DNA of 15,747 bases from a bacterium. GTDB taxonomy: Bacteria > Chloroflexota > Dormibacteria > UBA8260 > Bog-877. Below, piece after piece: positions 15,736 through 15,747 of this stretch. The first letter of the stretch is position 1, and each line of letters starts with the position of its first letter. The DNA lies in NCBI GenBank assembly GCA_021817185.1, contig JAKAVU010000023.1, positions 1 through 15,747 of the forward strand, in the 5' to 3' direction. Under the pieces are notes generated by a model, which worked only from the letters and a program-made list of their open reading frames with translations, did no database searches and was not told where the DNA came from. Made by a program: the position numbers and the translations under genes.

Positions 15736-15747
15736 GTTACGATGACT

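Larger units (their letters stand above)
15410..15747. other. Gene-free tail: IS right end and flanking DNA
   Basis: No coding frame or RNA gene is recognised in these 338 bases. The first 228 belong to the right end of the IS remnant. The last 110 are flanking DNA with the C-run cluster at 15710-15735. TACGAT at 15738-15743 resembles a -10 box, but no -35 fits and the window ends directly after. Confidence 0.4.

Overview
This is high-GC bacterial DNA with GTG and TTG starts, short gene overlaps and strong GGAGG-type ribosome binding sites. The 2-oxoglutarate dehydrogenase is an E2-E1 fusion of the actinobacterial Kgd/OdhA kind, and the ribonucleotide reductase is the B12-dependent class II form. 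Together these suggest a Terrabacteria-type lineage (Actinomycetota, Chloroflexota, Dormibacterota or a relative). The sequence alone does not settle the phylum.

Layout. Positions 154-4369 hold a compact leftward block: tdh, kbl, an ECF sigma factor, a small one-helix membrane protein that may be its anti-sigma factor, and galU. tdh and kbl convert threonine to glycine plus acetyl-CoA. Divergent from tdh is a stand-alone Lrp/AsnC ligand-binding (RAM) domain protein at 4656-4886. Its 3' end overlaps that of a convergent PIN-domain ribonuclease gene, which is preceded by a small GTGA-coupled gene that is probably its antitoxin (4864-5525).

Positions 5627-11211 hold a leftward two-gene unit that could encode a whole 2-oxoglutarate dehydrogenase complex. 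The first gene is a 1404-residue protein with two lipoyl domains, an E3-binding domain, the E2 succinyltransferase and the E1 decarboxylase. The second is E3 (lpd), overlapping it by GTGA. A 231-bp AT-richer intergenic region separates this unit from the divergent nrdJ (11443-14271), which ends at a perfect 11-bp stem terminator.

Beyond the terminator is a degraded IS3-family insertion sequence with an N-terminally truncated transposase (14666-15409) between imperfect inverted repeats at about 14366 and 15637. The last 340 bases carry no recognisable gene but contain a very clean G-quadruplex motif on the minus strand at 15710-15735.

Most genes are central metabolism: threonine catabolism, TCA cycle, dNTP synthesis and UDP-glucose synthesis. 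The less ordinary parts are the lipoylated E2-E1 fusion, the sigma factor embedded in a threonine catabolic operon, the orphan RAM protein beside tdh, and the unclassified small partners of the sigma factor and the PIN toxin.
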